64,000 nucleotides of DNA. It comes from Aureibaculum flavum. GTDB lineage: Bacteria; Bacteroidota; Bacteroidia; Flavobacteriales; Flavobacteriaceae. The notes below the pieces were generated by a model that worked only from the letters and a program-made list of their open reading frames with translations, ran no database searches and was not told where the DNA came from. The position numbers and the translations under genes are program-made. Shown here piece by piece: positions 19,563 to 27,988 of this stretch (the stretch's first letter is position 1; the number at the start of each line of letters is the position of its first letter). The stretch is taken from contig NZ_JAEHFJ010000002.1 in the NCBI RefSeq assembly GCF_016406085.1, positions 124,001-188,000 of the forward strand. The letters are read 5' to 3'.

Positions 19563-20318
19563 TTAATATCCCTGATAAGGTCCTGCAAATAAGATATAAG
19601 ACCCCGTATTTGAATAGGTTTCATTTATGATATGATAATGATATTCCTCCACGCCTTCTGAATACTGAGTTGTAGTGGTATGACCTCCTGAACTATCTAA
19701 ATCTGTTGGGTAGGTACCCGTAGAATTACATTTTCTTCCGTAAATAAATACACCATCTAACAAGATACCATTCAGCTTATCATCGTCATTACTAAATGCT
19801 ATCGGTTCTAGATGATAATGATAAACACCTGGCCCGATATGTGCACCCGTCCAATCTAAACTGGCTGCGGCTTGACTTAAAGGTCCATTTCCTTCTGAAT
19901 CATTAAAAATTGAAGCTCCACTTACAGCAATTCCGACAGTATTCAATTGTGTTGCAACTGTATTTCCAGTTAAATTCGGAGTGGCATCTACCGTTATGGT
20001 CGTAGCATTATTATTACTTGACATTATTGATGGTGTAACTTCTACACCTTCCTCTTCCATATAAAGTGAATTACCCTCACCCCAATAAACCGTTTTATGA
20101 TTTGGTAATCCCGTTGTTTCAATGGTAACAGTTGTACCTCCATCAGATAAATAAGCACTAACCGCATCTGAATTAAAAGCATCAAATTCAGCTGGTAATT
20201 CAGTTAAAGATATATCTGAAGATTCCCCATTGATATCATCGTCGCTATTGCAAGCAATAAAAGTGATAGATCCTATTAAAATTATAAATATTATGCTATT
20301 CTTAAAAAATTTTCTCAT
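19563..20318 (-). CDS. YHYH domain lipoprotein
   Basis: Secreted lipoprotein (lipobox SITFIAC) with the YHYH domain, named for the motif seen here as PGVYHYHLEP. A second His-rich patch, EEYHYHI, lies nearer the end, and DGVFIYGRKCNSTG follows the first motif. The domain is of unknown function; clustered His and acidic residues suggest metal binding. It lies 63 bp downstream of a second YHYH gene, and the two are clearly related in domain though divergent in sequence. Confidence 0.88.
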   Translation of the reverse strand: MRKFFKNSIIFIILIGSITFIACNSDDDINGESSDISLTELPAEFDAFNSDAVSAYLSDGGTTVTIETTGLPNHKTVYWGEGNSLYMEEEGVEVTPSIMSSNNNATTITVDATPNLTGNTVATQLNTVGIAVSGASIFNDSEGNGPLSQAAASLDWTGAHIGPGVYHYHLEPIAFSNDDDKLNGILLDGVFIYGRKCNSTGTYPTDLDSSGGHTTTTQYSEGVEEYHYHIINETYSNTGSYILFAGPYQGY

Positions 20319-20381
20319 TTGTTATATTTTAGTTTTCTTTTTAGATGCGTTTTCTGAAATAAACTTGCGGTTAGGATAAAA

Positions 20382-21515
20382 TTAATTTTGATTAACTGGT
20401 AATCTTCTATTCCCCAGCCCTTGTTTATCATCTTTTTTAGCACTTTCAAGTTCCTCTTTTGTTATAAAACCATCTTTATCGGAATCAACCTGATTAAATT
20501 GATCCAACAATGGTCCTTTAACCTCTTCTTTCGAAAGTTTTCCATCATTGTTGGCATCCATTTGTTTAAGTATTTGCGTAGCACTTGGACGCTGCCCTTG
20601 CCCACCTAGTTGTTGGCCTCTTGGTGGTCCTTGACGTTCTTCTTCCGTTATCTCTCCCATTAAACAACGACTCACATAAGGAAAATCAGTAGTAACCATA
20701 TACATATAATTTCCATTTATGGTAATACCATTACATTCATCTAAATCACCAACACCTTCAGCATATTCAAAATCGGAAGTATAAGTTCCATCATGCTTAT
20801 CTACAACAGAAACATCTATTGAATTCATAGGGCTTGTGTAGCTACAATCTTCACCTTCACGCTCTCCAACTAACAGTTTATAACTTGGCTTATAAGCATT
20901 TGTTTTAGAAAAGTAAATAGGAAACCCATCTTTTGCAAAACCAACATGTACTAAATCTTCACCAGTATCAAAATCTTCGATAACGGATGTTGGGGCACCA
21001 TGATAATGATAGGCACCTGTTGGCTGTACATGTGCATGGTTAAAGTCAAGACCTAAATTAATTAAATCTTGAAAAGCCTCTACACGATAACTTTCTCCAG
21101 TGTCACAAACTACTACCTCTGCAGTTCCCGGTTCAAATTTTACACCATTTAAAGCAATCCCCGGTTCCCTAACCCATGTAGGTTCACCAATATATTTGGG
21201 AATTAAAGGAAAAGTATAGGTTTTGTTTTGTGCTGCAATTGTATTTGGATTCCCTTTATTGGGAAACTGGCCCGTTTTATGATTCGGCAAAGAATTGGTT
21301 ACCATTTTACGTTCATCGGTGGTAACCGTAACTTTAGTTTTGGTACCAAAAATTTCATCTTCTAAATCATATGATCCAAAATAATCATTATGAATATGAG
21401 GTACCTTTCCTACAGAAACAGTTTCAGTTGTAGCTGAAAGAGTGTTTTTCTGAGAACTGCAACTTACCATAATACCTGCAAGAATAATAGTAACTACACT
21501 ATAAATTTTTCCCAT
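20382..21515 (-). CDS. YHYH domain lipoprotein with C-terminal EF-hand pair
   Basis: Secreted lipoprotein (lipobox MVSCSS) combining a YHYH domain (HAHVQPTGAYHYHGAP, then HVGFAKDGFPIYF) with two canonical EF-hand calcium loops at the C-terminus, DANNDGKLSKEE and DSDKDGFITKEE, joined by EVKGPLLDQFNQV. That same two-loop module makes up almost all of the small protein at 24533-24820, so the fusion looks like module sharing within the cluster. Function is unknown; calcium binding is well supported by the loop residues. Confidence 0.9.
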   Translation of the reverse strand: MGKIYSVVTIILAGIMVSCSSQKNTLSATTETVSVGKVPHIHNDYFGSYDLEDEIFGTKTKVTVTTDERKMVTNSLPNHKTGQFPNKGNPNTIAAQNKTYTFPLIPKYIGEPTWVREPGIALNGVKFEPGTAEVVVCDTGESYRVEAFQDLINLGLDFNHAHVQPTGAYHYHGAPTSVIEDFDTGEDLVHVGFAKDGFPIYFSKTNAYKPSYKLLVGEREGEDCSYTSPMNSIDVSVVDKHDGTYTSDFEYAEGVGDLDECNGITINGNYMYMVTTDFPYVSRCLMGEITEEERQGPPRGQQLGGQGQRPSATQILKQMDANNDGKLSKEEVKGPLLDQFNQVDSDKDGFITKEELESAKKDDKQGLGNRRLPVNQN

Positions 21516-21530
21516 TTGTATAATTATGTA

Positions 21531-22049
21531 TTATTGTTTCTTTCTTTTTTTAGACTTCTTTTTATCTGATTTAGATAAAAAATATTTTAATTCTTCCAAA
21601 TCAATTTCATTATCGTCATTCGTATCGATTTCTTCAAAATTATTAGTTAGCAAAAGTTTTTCTTTGGCAGCAATTTCAATTGCATTTAATTTACCATCAG
21701 CATTATCATCAACTTCTTTCATTATCTTTTCAGCTGATTCTCCTTTAGGTCCTTTACCATTTAAAGACGCTTCTAATTCTGATAAATCAATATATTTATC
21801 ATCATTCGTATCTATTAAATCAAAATCTTGAGAAATTTCACCTCTTTGATCCTTTGATGCTTCATCAACATCTATCTTATCATCATTGTTTGTATCCAAT
21901 TTTGATAGAATTTGAGATGCATCAGGTTTACCTCCATTATTCTACCCACCTCGTTTACCTCTTTGTCCACCTGGGCCTTGAGCAAAAATACTGGCACAAA
22001 ACAGCATAGAAAAAATGGCGATTGTCATTTTTAAATTATAATTTTTCAT
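21531..22049 (-). pseudogene. Secreted four-EF-hand protein interrupted by an in-frame TAG
   Basis: One frame runs from ATG at 22049 to the stop at 21531 (172 codons plus stop). It encodes a signal peptide (MKNYNLKMTIAIFSMLFCAS, ending near IFAQ), a Gly/Arg linker, then four EF-hand loops: DTNNDDKIDVDE, DTNDDKYIDLSE, DDNADGKLNAIE and DTNDDNEIDLEE. A single TAG at 21944-21942 cuts it within the linker, 35 codons in. The downstream part has no ATG before the first loop (only TTG at 21899). Alignment to the neighbour (ATQILKQMDANNDGK versus ASQILSKLDTNNDDK) shows the frame continues. It is either a recent nonsense mutation or a sequencing error (CAG to TAG is one change). Confidence 0.85.
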
Positions 22050-22142
22050 AGTCTTATATTCGTTAGTTTATTTATTTAGATGTGTTTCATCAAAAATACT
22101 TGTGCTAAATTACCTTTTTCTTCAAATGGATTAATAGCTCCG

Positions 22143-22892
22143 TTAATTTTCTAATTCCCTAACTAAATTAATAGCTATAGTTTTAGTTTTATCCTTTAAA
22201 CTTTTAGCGATTGCTAATTGGACTTCAGTTTGCAAAAGTCTATCAATTAAAGTATTTTGAAATTCTCTATTATTTAATAACTTATCATAATTAGATTGTT
22301 TTGAAAGCGTCTGAATTTTATTGTGTTTAGAATATCGCCCTGAAAGAATTTCAATTAATGATATATGTGCCTCTATCAGTGGTTGTAAACGATTAATAAC
22401 AATATTTTGAATTTTTGTTTCCTGATTTTCAAAATTATCTAGTTCACTCGGATAGGCGGCAATTAATTCCTTCAACAAACCACTTTCAATAAACTCAAAT
22501 TTGTTTGTGCTATTCACTGAGTTTATGGAAACATTATGCAACTTTGTTATTTTATAATCGACGCTAATAATACCTTCTTTTACGTCATCCGTAAGTTCTT
22601 GATATTGCAGCCCCATATAACTCATCGTGTTTTTAATTACTTTGACATTTTCCTTATATCGCGTTATTGATGAATCTAAAAGTATTAAGTTTGAATTAAG
22701 CTCTTCGTTTAAGCTTTCATATATTTTTAATTCTAAAATCCTATTATTTTTAATTTCATTTAGGTTATTTATCTTCCAAGCAATCAATATCCCAATAACA
22801 ATCAGCAAAATTTCTCCTAAAGCATAGACAAAATAATTTTTAATCTTTCTTGAAATCAATAACTTTTTTCTAATTTTTTTAAATAACATCAT
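22143..22892 (-). CDS. DUF6090 family membrane-anchored protein (paralogue 1)
   Basis: Unknown function. The family signature is the N-terminus: a basic amphipathic start (MMLFKKIRKKLL), then NYFVYALGEILLIVIGILIA, one transmembrane helix with a conserved GE, then W/LKINNLNE, followed by ~200 residues of helical periplasmic domain. Two ATGs (22892, 22889) are adjacent. Two further copies of the family are in this window (37992 and 42321). This copy sits inside the EF-hand/CotH cluster but is bounded upstream by a terminator, so its transcription may be separate. Confidence 0.85.
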   Translation of the reverse strand: MMLFKKIRKKLLISRKIKNYFVYALGEILLIVIGILIAWKINNLNEIKNNRILELKIYESLNEELNSNLILLDSSITRYKENVKVIKNTMSYMGLQYQELTDDVKEGIISVDYKITKLHNVSINSVNSTNKFEFIESGLLKELIAAYPSELDNFENQETKIQNIVINRLQPLIEAHISLIEILSGRYSKHNKIQTLSKQSNYDKLLNNREFQNTLIDRLLQTEVQLAIAKSLKDKTKTIAINLVRELEN

Positions 22893-22931
22893 CGCTAAAA
22901 TTCTTTATATCATTTAATAATATTGTTTTTA

Positions 22932-22960
22932 TAAAAAAACTTCGTGATTACTCACGAAGC
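22932..22960 (-). terminator. Rho-independent terminator after the CotH gene
   Basis: GCTTCGTGA and TCACGAAGT form a perfect stem around a 4-nt loop; in the minus direction a run of seven T follows. Confidence 0.85.
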
Positions 22961-22995
22961 TTTTAGCAAAAACTAACTCAAAATGAAATTTTATA

Positions 22996-24432
22996 TCAAT
23001 TATTTAAATAACTACTAACCGCTGATGCTCTTTGTGAAACATGTGAATTTAACTGGTTAACGGCTGTTTGAAAATCTGAACTATTATTAAGGAAGGTATA
23101 ACCTGATACTTCAGTAGTGGCATAAGGCTCTACCAAAGCTGAGTAAGTTGAATACAACGATTGCATTGAATCTACATTAAACGCCCCATCAACGACCTCT
23201 TGTACATAGGTATCATATTTCTCTTTATACACATCATCTGCATATAAGTAACCAATTAAGGGCCACTCTGATGAATTAAGACCAGAAAAATTCAATGGCA
23301 AGGAACCTCCCATATTTCCAGTTTCTAGAGCTTCATTATTATCCCAAGGAATCCATGTTAATTTTTCAGTATCTGGATTATTGTATAGGTAATAATTATG
23401 AGTCATACGTCCATAAGTATCCCAATTTTGAATTACGGTATTTACAGCAAGGTATTTCAAAAACACATCTGTATCAAAAACTGCCTCCAAATCTGATCTC
23501 CATGTCGCTGCATCAGTAGTTCTTGAAGCATCATTCACTAAAGTCAATAAACTACTGACATCTGAAAAATCAGCATCATCTTCATTGGTTTTCTTTACAT
23601 ATTCATCTTCATCAAAAGTACCGGCTGCAAAAGTTGCTGCATCACCATCTGGTTTGTATAGATTTCCGTCATCATCAGAAAATTGGGTATCTAGAACTGT
23701 ATCATCAACCTCTTCAACCATCGTGTAAAGTCCAAAATACTGAGGACCATCTCCATAATCTACATAAACTGTATAAAAAGCCGTATGAGACCCAACTAAA
23801 CCTGCATTTCTAAACACATCACCTGCAACTTTTTCGCGTAACATTGATTTATCATTATAATTATTTTTAAGACTTAATTTTTTAAATCCATAGAAACGTT
23901 GGTTATCAATTTGTGGATACTCATCTTCATATTCGTCAAAATCAAGTTTAAAAGCCAATTTTAAAATACCTGATTTCCAACTACTTTCCAAACTAGAATT
24001 CCCCTTAAAACGTACACCTACTCTGTACCATTCTTTATCATTATAAAATACTTCAGCTGGAACAAACATTGGGTCCTCGTCAGCATCTGACGTTACACCT
24101 CCTGGTTTATTTCCTGCACCAAAAGTACCATAGAGACTTGTCATATCATCTAACATACTTTGCCATCGTGTTTCAGTAATAACAATATCTAATCTTTTTA
24201 CAGCTTCATCTTCAAAAACTTCATCAAAATTTGGATCAGCAGATTTGCTATGCGTAGCCTCCGTCCAATCAGTAGCTTCAAAATCAGTATCGTCAAATTC
24301 AACTTCTATTTCGACATCATTATCTTCTTCAGAAACAGCATCATCATCACTACAAGAATTTAATGTTGAAAATGACATTGTAAAAATTACTGCTATAAAA
24401 AGGAAGCGTATACTCTTTTCTATTTTTTTCAT
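22996..24432 (-). CDS. CotH-type secreted protein kinase, lipoprotein
   Basis: Member of the CotH family, atypical protein kinases first described for the Bacillus spore coat. A signal peptide with lipobox LNSC is followed by an acidic linker, then the CotH fold from about residue 75: VDVV-type start RLDIVITETRW, VGVRFKGNSS, YGFKKLSLKNNYNDKSMLRE, GLYTMVEEVDD, and the metal/catalytic region NTVIQNWDTY and LTWIPWDNNEAL. Full length (478). It is encoded 100 bp after the small EF-hand gene. CotH proteins outside spore formers have unknown substrates; secreted EF-hand and YHYH neighbours are plausible ones (inference). Confidence 0.92.
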   Translation of the reverse strand: MKKIEKSIRFLFIAVIFTMSFSTLNSCSDDDAVSEEDNDVEIEVEFDDTDFEATDWTEATHSKSADPNFDEVFEDEAVKRLDIVITETRWQSMLDDMTSLYGTFGAGNKPGGVTSDADEDPMFVPAEVFYNDKEWYRVGVRFKGNSSLESSWKSGILKLAFKLDFDEYEDEYPQIDNQRFYGFKKLSLKNNYNDKSMLREKVAGDVFRNAGLVGSHTAFYTVYVDYGDGPQYFGLYTMVEEVDDTVLDTQFSDDDGNLYKPDGDAATFAAGTFDEDEYVKKTNEDDADFSDVSSLLTLVNDASRTTDAATWRSDLEAVFDTDVFLKYLAVNTVIQNWDTYGRMTHNYYLYNNPDTEKLTWIPWDNNEALETGNMGGSLPLNFSGLNSSEWPLIGYLYADDVYKEKYDTYVQEVVDGAFNVDSMQSLYSTYSALVEPYATTEVSGYTFLNNSSDFQTAVNQLNSHVSQRASAVSSYLNN

Positions 24433-24532
24433 CTTTAATATTTAAATTATAATTTGTTTTAAAGAATCTTTATAAAACACAATAAAGCTTCTTGTACAAC
24501 TATTGTTATTACCTATTTATAAATAGGTTACT

Positions 24533-24820
24533 TTAATTTCTTTCTCTTCTTTTTGGTTTTGGTGCTTTTTCAAATTCTTTTTCTGAAATAAAACCATCCT
24601 CATCAGTATCTATAGTCGAAAATTCATCTTTTAAAGGTCCTTTAACTTCATCTTTAGAAAGTTTACCATCTTCGTTGGCATCCATCTGTTTAATGAGTTC
24701 AGCAAATGTTGGCGGCTTCTTTCTTTCCTGTTTGTTACCAGATTGCCCAAACGAGCTCGTAGAAATAAATATTATTAATCCGAAAACTATTACTAATGTT
24801 TTAATTGTGTTACTTTTCAT
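24533..24820 (-). CDS. Small secreted EF-hand protein
   Basis: A 95-residue secreted calcium-binding protein: signal peptide to about SSFGQS, a short Lys-rich linker, then two canonical EF-hand loops DANEDGKLSKDE and DTDEDGFISEKE connected by EVKGPLKDEFSTI, and a Lys/Arg-rich tail. The loop pair is nearly identical to the C-terminus of the YHYH-EF protein at 20382-21515. It lies between the Spy/CpxP-like gene (a terminator intervenes at 24898-24934) and cotH. Confidence 0.9.
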   Translation of the reverse strand: MKSNTIKTLVIVFGLIIFISTSSFGQSGNKQERKKPPTFAELIKQMDANEDGKLSKDEVKGPLKDEFSTIDTDEDGFISEKEFEKAPKPKRRERN

Positions 24821-24897
24821 ATGTATTATTTTTAAATGTTATATAACTTTAGATGTATAATTCAAAAATAACTTGTGGACTCAAATGTTAAAAAAAT

Positions 24898-24934
24898 GCA
24901 AAAAAAAAGACCCTCTGCGTTTTGAGGGTCTTTG
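24898..24934 (-). terminator. Rho-independent terminator after the sigma/CpxP genes
   Basis: AAAGACCCTC / GAGGGTCTTT is a perfect 10-bp stem around TGCGTTTT; in the minus direction it runs into nine T. It closes the three-gene sigma factor operon. Confidence 0.9.
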
Positions 24935-24964
24935 AAACTATTTTGTAAAAGAATTACATTACTA

Positions 24965-25435
24965 CTAATGATTTTTAGCTGGAGGAGGAGGCATTTGATT
25001 TTGATTACCACCTCCATGGCGTGCATTTTTAATAATATCATTAAATCGTATTTTTTGATCCTCATTACATAATTCATGGATGGCTCTTAAATTGTAAAAT
25101 ACCTCCGTTTCTAATTGATGCTGTTTCATTCCTATAAGCGTTGTAACAGAATCAATTTCCTGCTTATTTAATAACTCTGTTGAAATTTTACTAAATAGAA
25201 CGTCTTTTTGTTTTTTAATGTCACCAGAAATAGTGTTCATTTTTTTACGATGTGCATCGCTTATCGTTTTAAACTGATCCATTTGAGATTGATCAAATTT
25301 TAATTGTTTCACTATAAAATCTTCTGGCCCTTTTGGTCCTTTTGCACCAGGTCTTCCTAAATAATTGAATAAAAAGAATCCATTGACTACAATTAAAAAT
25401 ACGAGTAGAATGTATAATAGTAAATTTTTCTTCAT
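24965..25435 (-). CDS. Spy/CpxP-like periplasmic protein (heavy-metal-sensor/resistance family)
   Basis: 156 residues with an N-terminal membrane helix (LLLYILLVFLIVVNGFFLF) and a helical periplasmic domain resembling CpxP/Spy/ZraP: KQLKFDQSQMDQFKTISDAH, then a second helix pair with LRAIHELCNEDQKIRFNDI, the LTxxQ-like position of the family. The tail is GGGNQNQMPPPPAKNH, with possible metal-binding His. In this family the protein often modulates an envelope-stress regulator. It is 2 bp after the putative anti-sigma gene, so likely part of one regulatory unit with the sigma factor. Confidence 0.8.
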   Translation of the reverse strand: MKKNLLLYILLVFLIVVNGFFLFNYLGRPGAKGPKGPEDFIVKQLKFDQSQMDQFKTISDAHRKKMNTISGDIKKQKDVLFSKISTELLNKQEIDSVTTLIGMKQHQLETEVFYNLRAIHELCNEDQKIRFNDIIKNARHGGGNQNQMPPPPAKNH

Positions 25436-25437
25436 GA

Positions 25438-25749
25438 TTAGTTTAATAACGAGGTTGTAGTATTCGATGATAATCCGTAAGTCTCAGCAAATTGACTCAC
25501 ATTCTCATCATATTTTGTTTCTTTTAACTTCGTAAAAGCAACAATATTTAAAACAATTATGCAAACCAATGTAGCCAATTGTATTTTAGGTGTAAACCAA
25601 GACCAAACAGTTTGCTGTTCTTCCTTTTCAGCAAACAATCGATTCATGGTTTTACCTTTAAAAAAAGGAGACACATTAACCGTTTCAATAGTGTCCATCG
25701 CCGCTAGCGTACGCTCTATATTATGTTGTATGTTCTTATTTGTTTCCAT
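25438..25749 (-). CDS. Single-pass membrane protein, probable anti-sigma factor
   Basis: 103 residues I do not recognise by sequence. The N-terminal ~55 residues are soluble (predicted cytoplasmic) with NIERTLAAMDTIETV, followed by one membrane helix (IQLATLVCIIVLNIVAFTKL) and a ~25-residue periplasmic tail. This topology and the position directly downstream of an ECF sigma gene and directly upstream of a Spy/CpxP-like gene fit a small anti-sigma factor. That role is inferred from context only. Confidence 0.6.
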   Translation of the reverse strand: METNKNIQHNIERTLAAMDTIETVNVSPFFKGKTMNRLFAEKEEQQTVWSWFTPKIQLATLVCIIVLNIVAFTKLKETKYDENVSQFAETYGLSSNTTTSLLN

Positions 25750-25797
25750 GACTTTTAATTCTACTCATTTAGATGCTATAATTTATAAAAACTTGCG

Positions 25798-26376
25798 TCA
25801 TTTATTGTTTTTATAATAAATTTCTAATATTTCTTGTAATTTTTTCTTTGCTCGAAAGAGTAAAGACTCTACAGAGGATACACTTTTTTCTGTAATATCG
25901 CTAATTTCTTGATAACTCATCCCATCCACCTTACTCAGTGTAAACACCACCTTCTGAGCTTCTGGTAATTGATTTATAGCTTTGAAGAGGGTTTCACTTT
26001 TCTCCTTGTTTTCCAACAACACTCCTGGATGGTTCATTTCCGTAAAATATTTAGTACTATCCGCAGGAATATCATTCCCTATAATAGATTGCAAAAATGC
26101 AAAACGTTTTTTGGTACTTTTTTTTCTAATGAATTCCAAAGATTTATTGGTTGCTATTCGGTATATCCAAGTGGATAATTTAGAATTCCCTTTAAATCTA
26201 CTTATGGAATTAAAAACCTCAACAAAAACCTCTTGTGCAATATCTTCAGCATCTTCTTTATTAGGCACAAACGAGATACAAGTTGAAAACACCTTTTGCT
26301 GATAGTCATCAATTAATTGACTAAAAGCATGCTGTTTGCCTTGCCGTAACTCTTCTATAAACTGCTCCTCTTGCAA
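25798..26376 (-). CDS. ECF RNA polymerase sigma factor
   Basis: Extracytoplasmic-function sigma factor, 192 residues. Region 2 is clear (QLIDDYQQKVFSTCISF, NKEDAEDIAQEVFVEVFNSI, STWIYRIATNKSLEFIRKK), as is region 4 (LPEAQKVVFTLSKVDGMSYQEI, SVSSVESLLFRAKKKL). The start is a TTG at 26376: an in-frame stop lies only about ten codons upstream with no ATG between, so a non-ATG start seems real. It heads the minus-strand run of genes to 18197 and is the obvious candidate regulator of that cluster. Confidence 0.93.
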   Translation of the reverse strand: MQEEQFIEELRQGKQHAFSQLIDDYQQKVFSTCISFVPNKEDAEDIAQEVFVEVFNSISRFKGNSKLSTWIYRIATNKSLEFIRKKSTKKRFAFLQSIIGNDIPADSTKYFTEMNHPGVLLENKEKSETLFKAINQLPEAQKVVFTLSKVDGMSYQEISDITEKSVSSVESLLFRAKKKLQEILEIYYKNNK

Positions 26377-26425
26377 TACGTAAATGTTAAAAAATATGTC
26401 TTAATTAATAAATTTTGACTGTAGT

Positions 26426-27781
26426 TTACTTCTTTTTATTCCGTTTATTATAATTTTTATCACCTCTGGTTTTTGGCTTTTTGTATTTTGCTGCAATCTT
26501 ATATTGATAAGAACCACCTTGATTGGTTTTTTTATTTTTCTCTGACTTTTCATGAAAACCAGACCCTAATGTTTCATCTCTTTTTTTTAGCTGATTTTTA
26601 GGCTCGTCCGTTTTTGGTTGTTCTGCGGGTATTAACCGTTTGGAGATCTCTATGCTTTCAGGAAATGGAATTTCTTCAATCTTCATCTGCATTAAATCTT
26701 CAATAGCGTTTTTATATTCCTGTTCTCTTTCCGTATAAAATAAAATACTTTCTCCCTTCTTTTCTGCACGCCCAGTTCTACCAATACGATGCATATAATT
26801 TTCAGGAAAATTAGGTGTATCAAAATTGATTACATGAGAAATTTCATTTAAATCAAGTCCACGTGCCATTACATCTGTTGTGACTAATATTCTATTGACA
26901 CCTTGATCAAACTGTTTCATAGACCGTAATCTATAATTTTGAGTTTTATTAGAATGGATGATACACAGATCGTTATTGTATGTTTCGTCCAACGCTTCAA
27001 ATAACCGATCTGCATTTCTTTTATTAGAAACAAAGACCAGTACTTTTTTAAAAGTTGTGGCGTCTTTTAATAAATCAATTAACAAATTTGCTTTGGTATA
27101 AAAATTTGGAACCAGATAGCAACTCTGTGTAATATTTTCTAGTGGAGTTCCACTTAACGCCACCGTTATTTTTACTGGGGCAACAAAAAAGTCAGTAATT
27201 AACTGGTCAACATCATCTGTCATTGTTGCAGAAAACATGATGTTCTGGCGATTAACTGGTAATAAATCAAACAAATTAGTCAACTGAAATCGGAAACCCA
27301 AATCAAGCATAACATCAACCTCATCTATCACTAATTTTTTAATAGATTTTAATTGTAATGCTCTACTCAATACCAAATCATATAAGCGTCCAGGTGTAGC
27401 GACAATAATGTCATACCCTTGATCTAACATTGCTTTTTGCGTATTGATATTGCTTCCTCCATAAAGACCTATAACTCTATTGTTAAGGTATTTTCCAAAC
27501 TTATTAATCTCCTCAACAACTTGAACCACCAATTCTCGCGTAGGCACTAACACCAATACTCTTGGATGTTTTTCTTCAGAAAATTTAAGCTGTTGCAAAA
27601 TAGGTAGCATGTAAGCCAACGTCTTACCCGTACCTGTTTGAGCAATTCCTATAACATTTTTACCTGAAGCGATAACAGGAAATGCCTCTGATTGAATAGG
27701 AGTTGGCGTTGTAAACCCCAAATCATCAATAGCATACCCTAACTGTTTAGAAATCTTAAAATCATCAAAAGTTTCCATCAT
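26426..27781 (-). CDS. DEAD-box family ATP-dependent RNA helicase (RhlE/DbpA-like)
   Basis: RNA helicase for ribosome assembly, RNA turnover or cold growth. The motifs in order are the Q motif PTPIQSEAFP, Walker A AQTGTGKT, VPTRELV, motif II as DEVD (Val in place of Ala), SATM, LVFVSNKRNADRL, VTTDVMARGLDL and HRIGRTGR. The C-terminal ~70 residues are Lys/Arg/Gly-rich for RNA binding. The length of 451 is typical. It is monocistronic, with a TAnnTTTG box 14 nt from the ATG. Confidence 0.95.
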   Translation of the reverse strand: MMETFDDFKISKQLGYAIDDLGFTTPTPIQSEAFPVIASGKNVIGIAQTGTGKTLAYMLPILQQLKFSEEKHPRVLVLVPTRELVVQVVEEINKFGKYLNNRVIGLYGGSNINTQKAMLDQGYDIIVATPGRLYDLVLSRALQLKSIKKLVIDEVDVMLDLGFRFQLTNLFDLLPVNRQNIMFSATMTDDVDQLITDFFVAPVKITVALSGTPLENITQSCYLVPNFYTKANLLIDLLKDATTFKKVLVFVSNKRNADRLFEALDETYNNDLCIIHSNKTQNYRLRSMKQFDQGVNRILVTTDVMARGLDLNEISHVINFDTPNFPENYMHRIGRTGRAEKKGESILFYTEREQEYKNAIEDLMQMKIEEIPFPESIEISKRLIPAEQPKTDEPKNQLKKRDETLGSGFHEKSEKNKKTNQGGSYQYKIAAKYKKPKTRGDKNYNKRNKKK

Positions 27782-27795
27782 TATAAAATTTTATG

Positions 27796-27803
27796 CAAAA
27801 GTA
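27796..27803 (-). promoter_or_regulatory. TAnnTTTG promoter box (TACTTTTG) of the helicase gene
   Basis: Minus-strand box 14 nt before the first ATG of the helicase; this leaves a very short 5' leader. Confidence 0.55.
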
Positions 27804-27934
27804 AGGTATTGAGACCATCTTGACTACTTTCTTTTTTTAAGATAAGTTTCTTGTTAAAACACTTCATACAATGGCCTACCTAAAGATATGGTAACAAACA
27901 TGGTCTGGTCTATAAATTTTCACCTTTGCAAATT

Positions 27935-27969
27935 AAAAAAGCCATCCCAATAATTGAGATGGCTTTTTA
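27935..27969. terminator. Rho-independent terminator after the second OmpA gene
   Basis: AAAAAGCCATC (27936-27946) pairs perfectly with GATGGCTTTTT (27958-27968). In the minus direction it lies 20 bp past the stop of the OmpA/PD40 gene. Confidence 0.85.
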
Positions 27970-27988
27970 AGATTATTTATTAGTTTAT

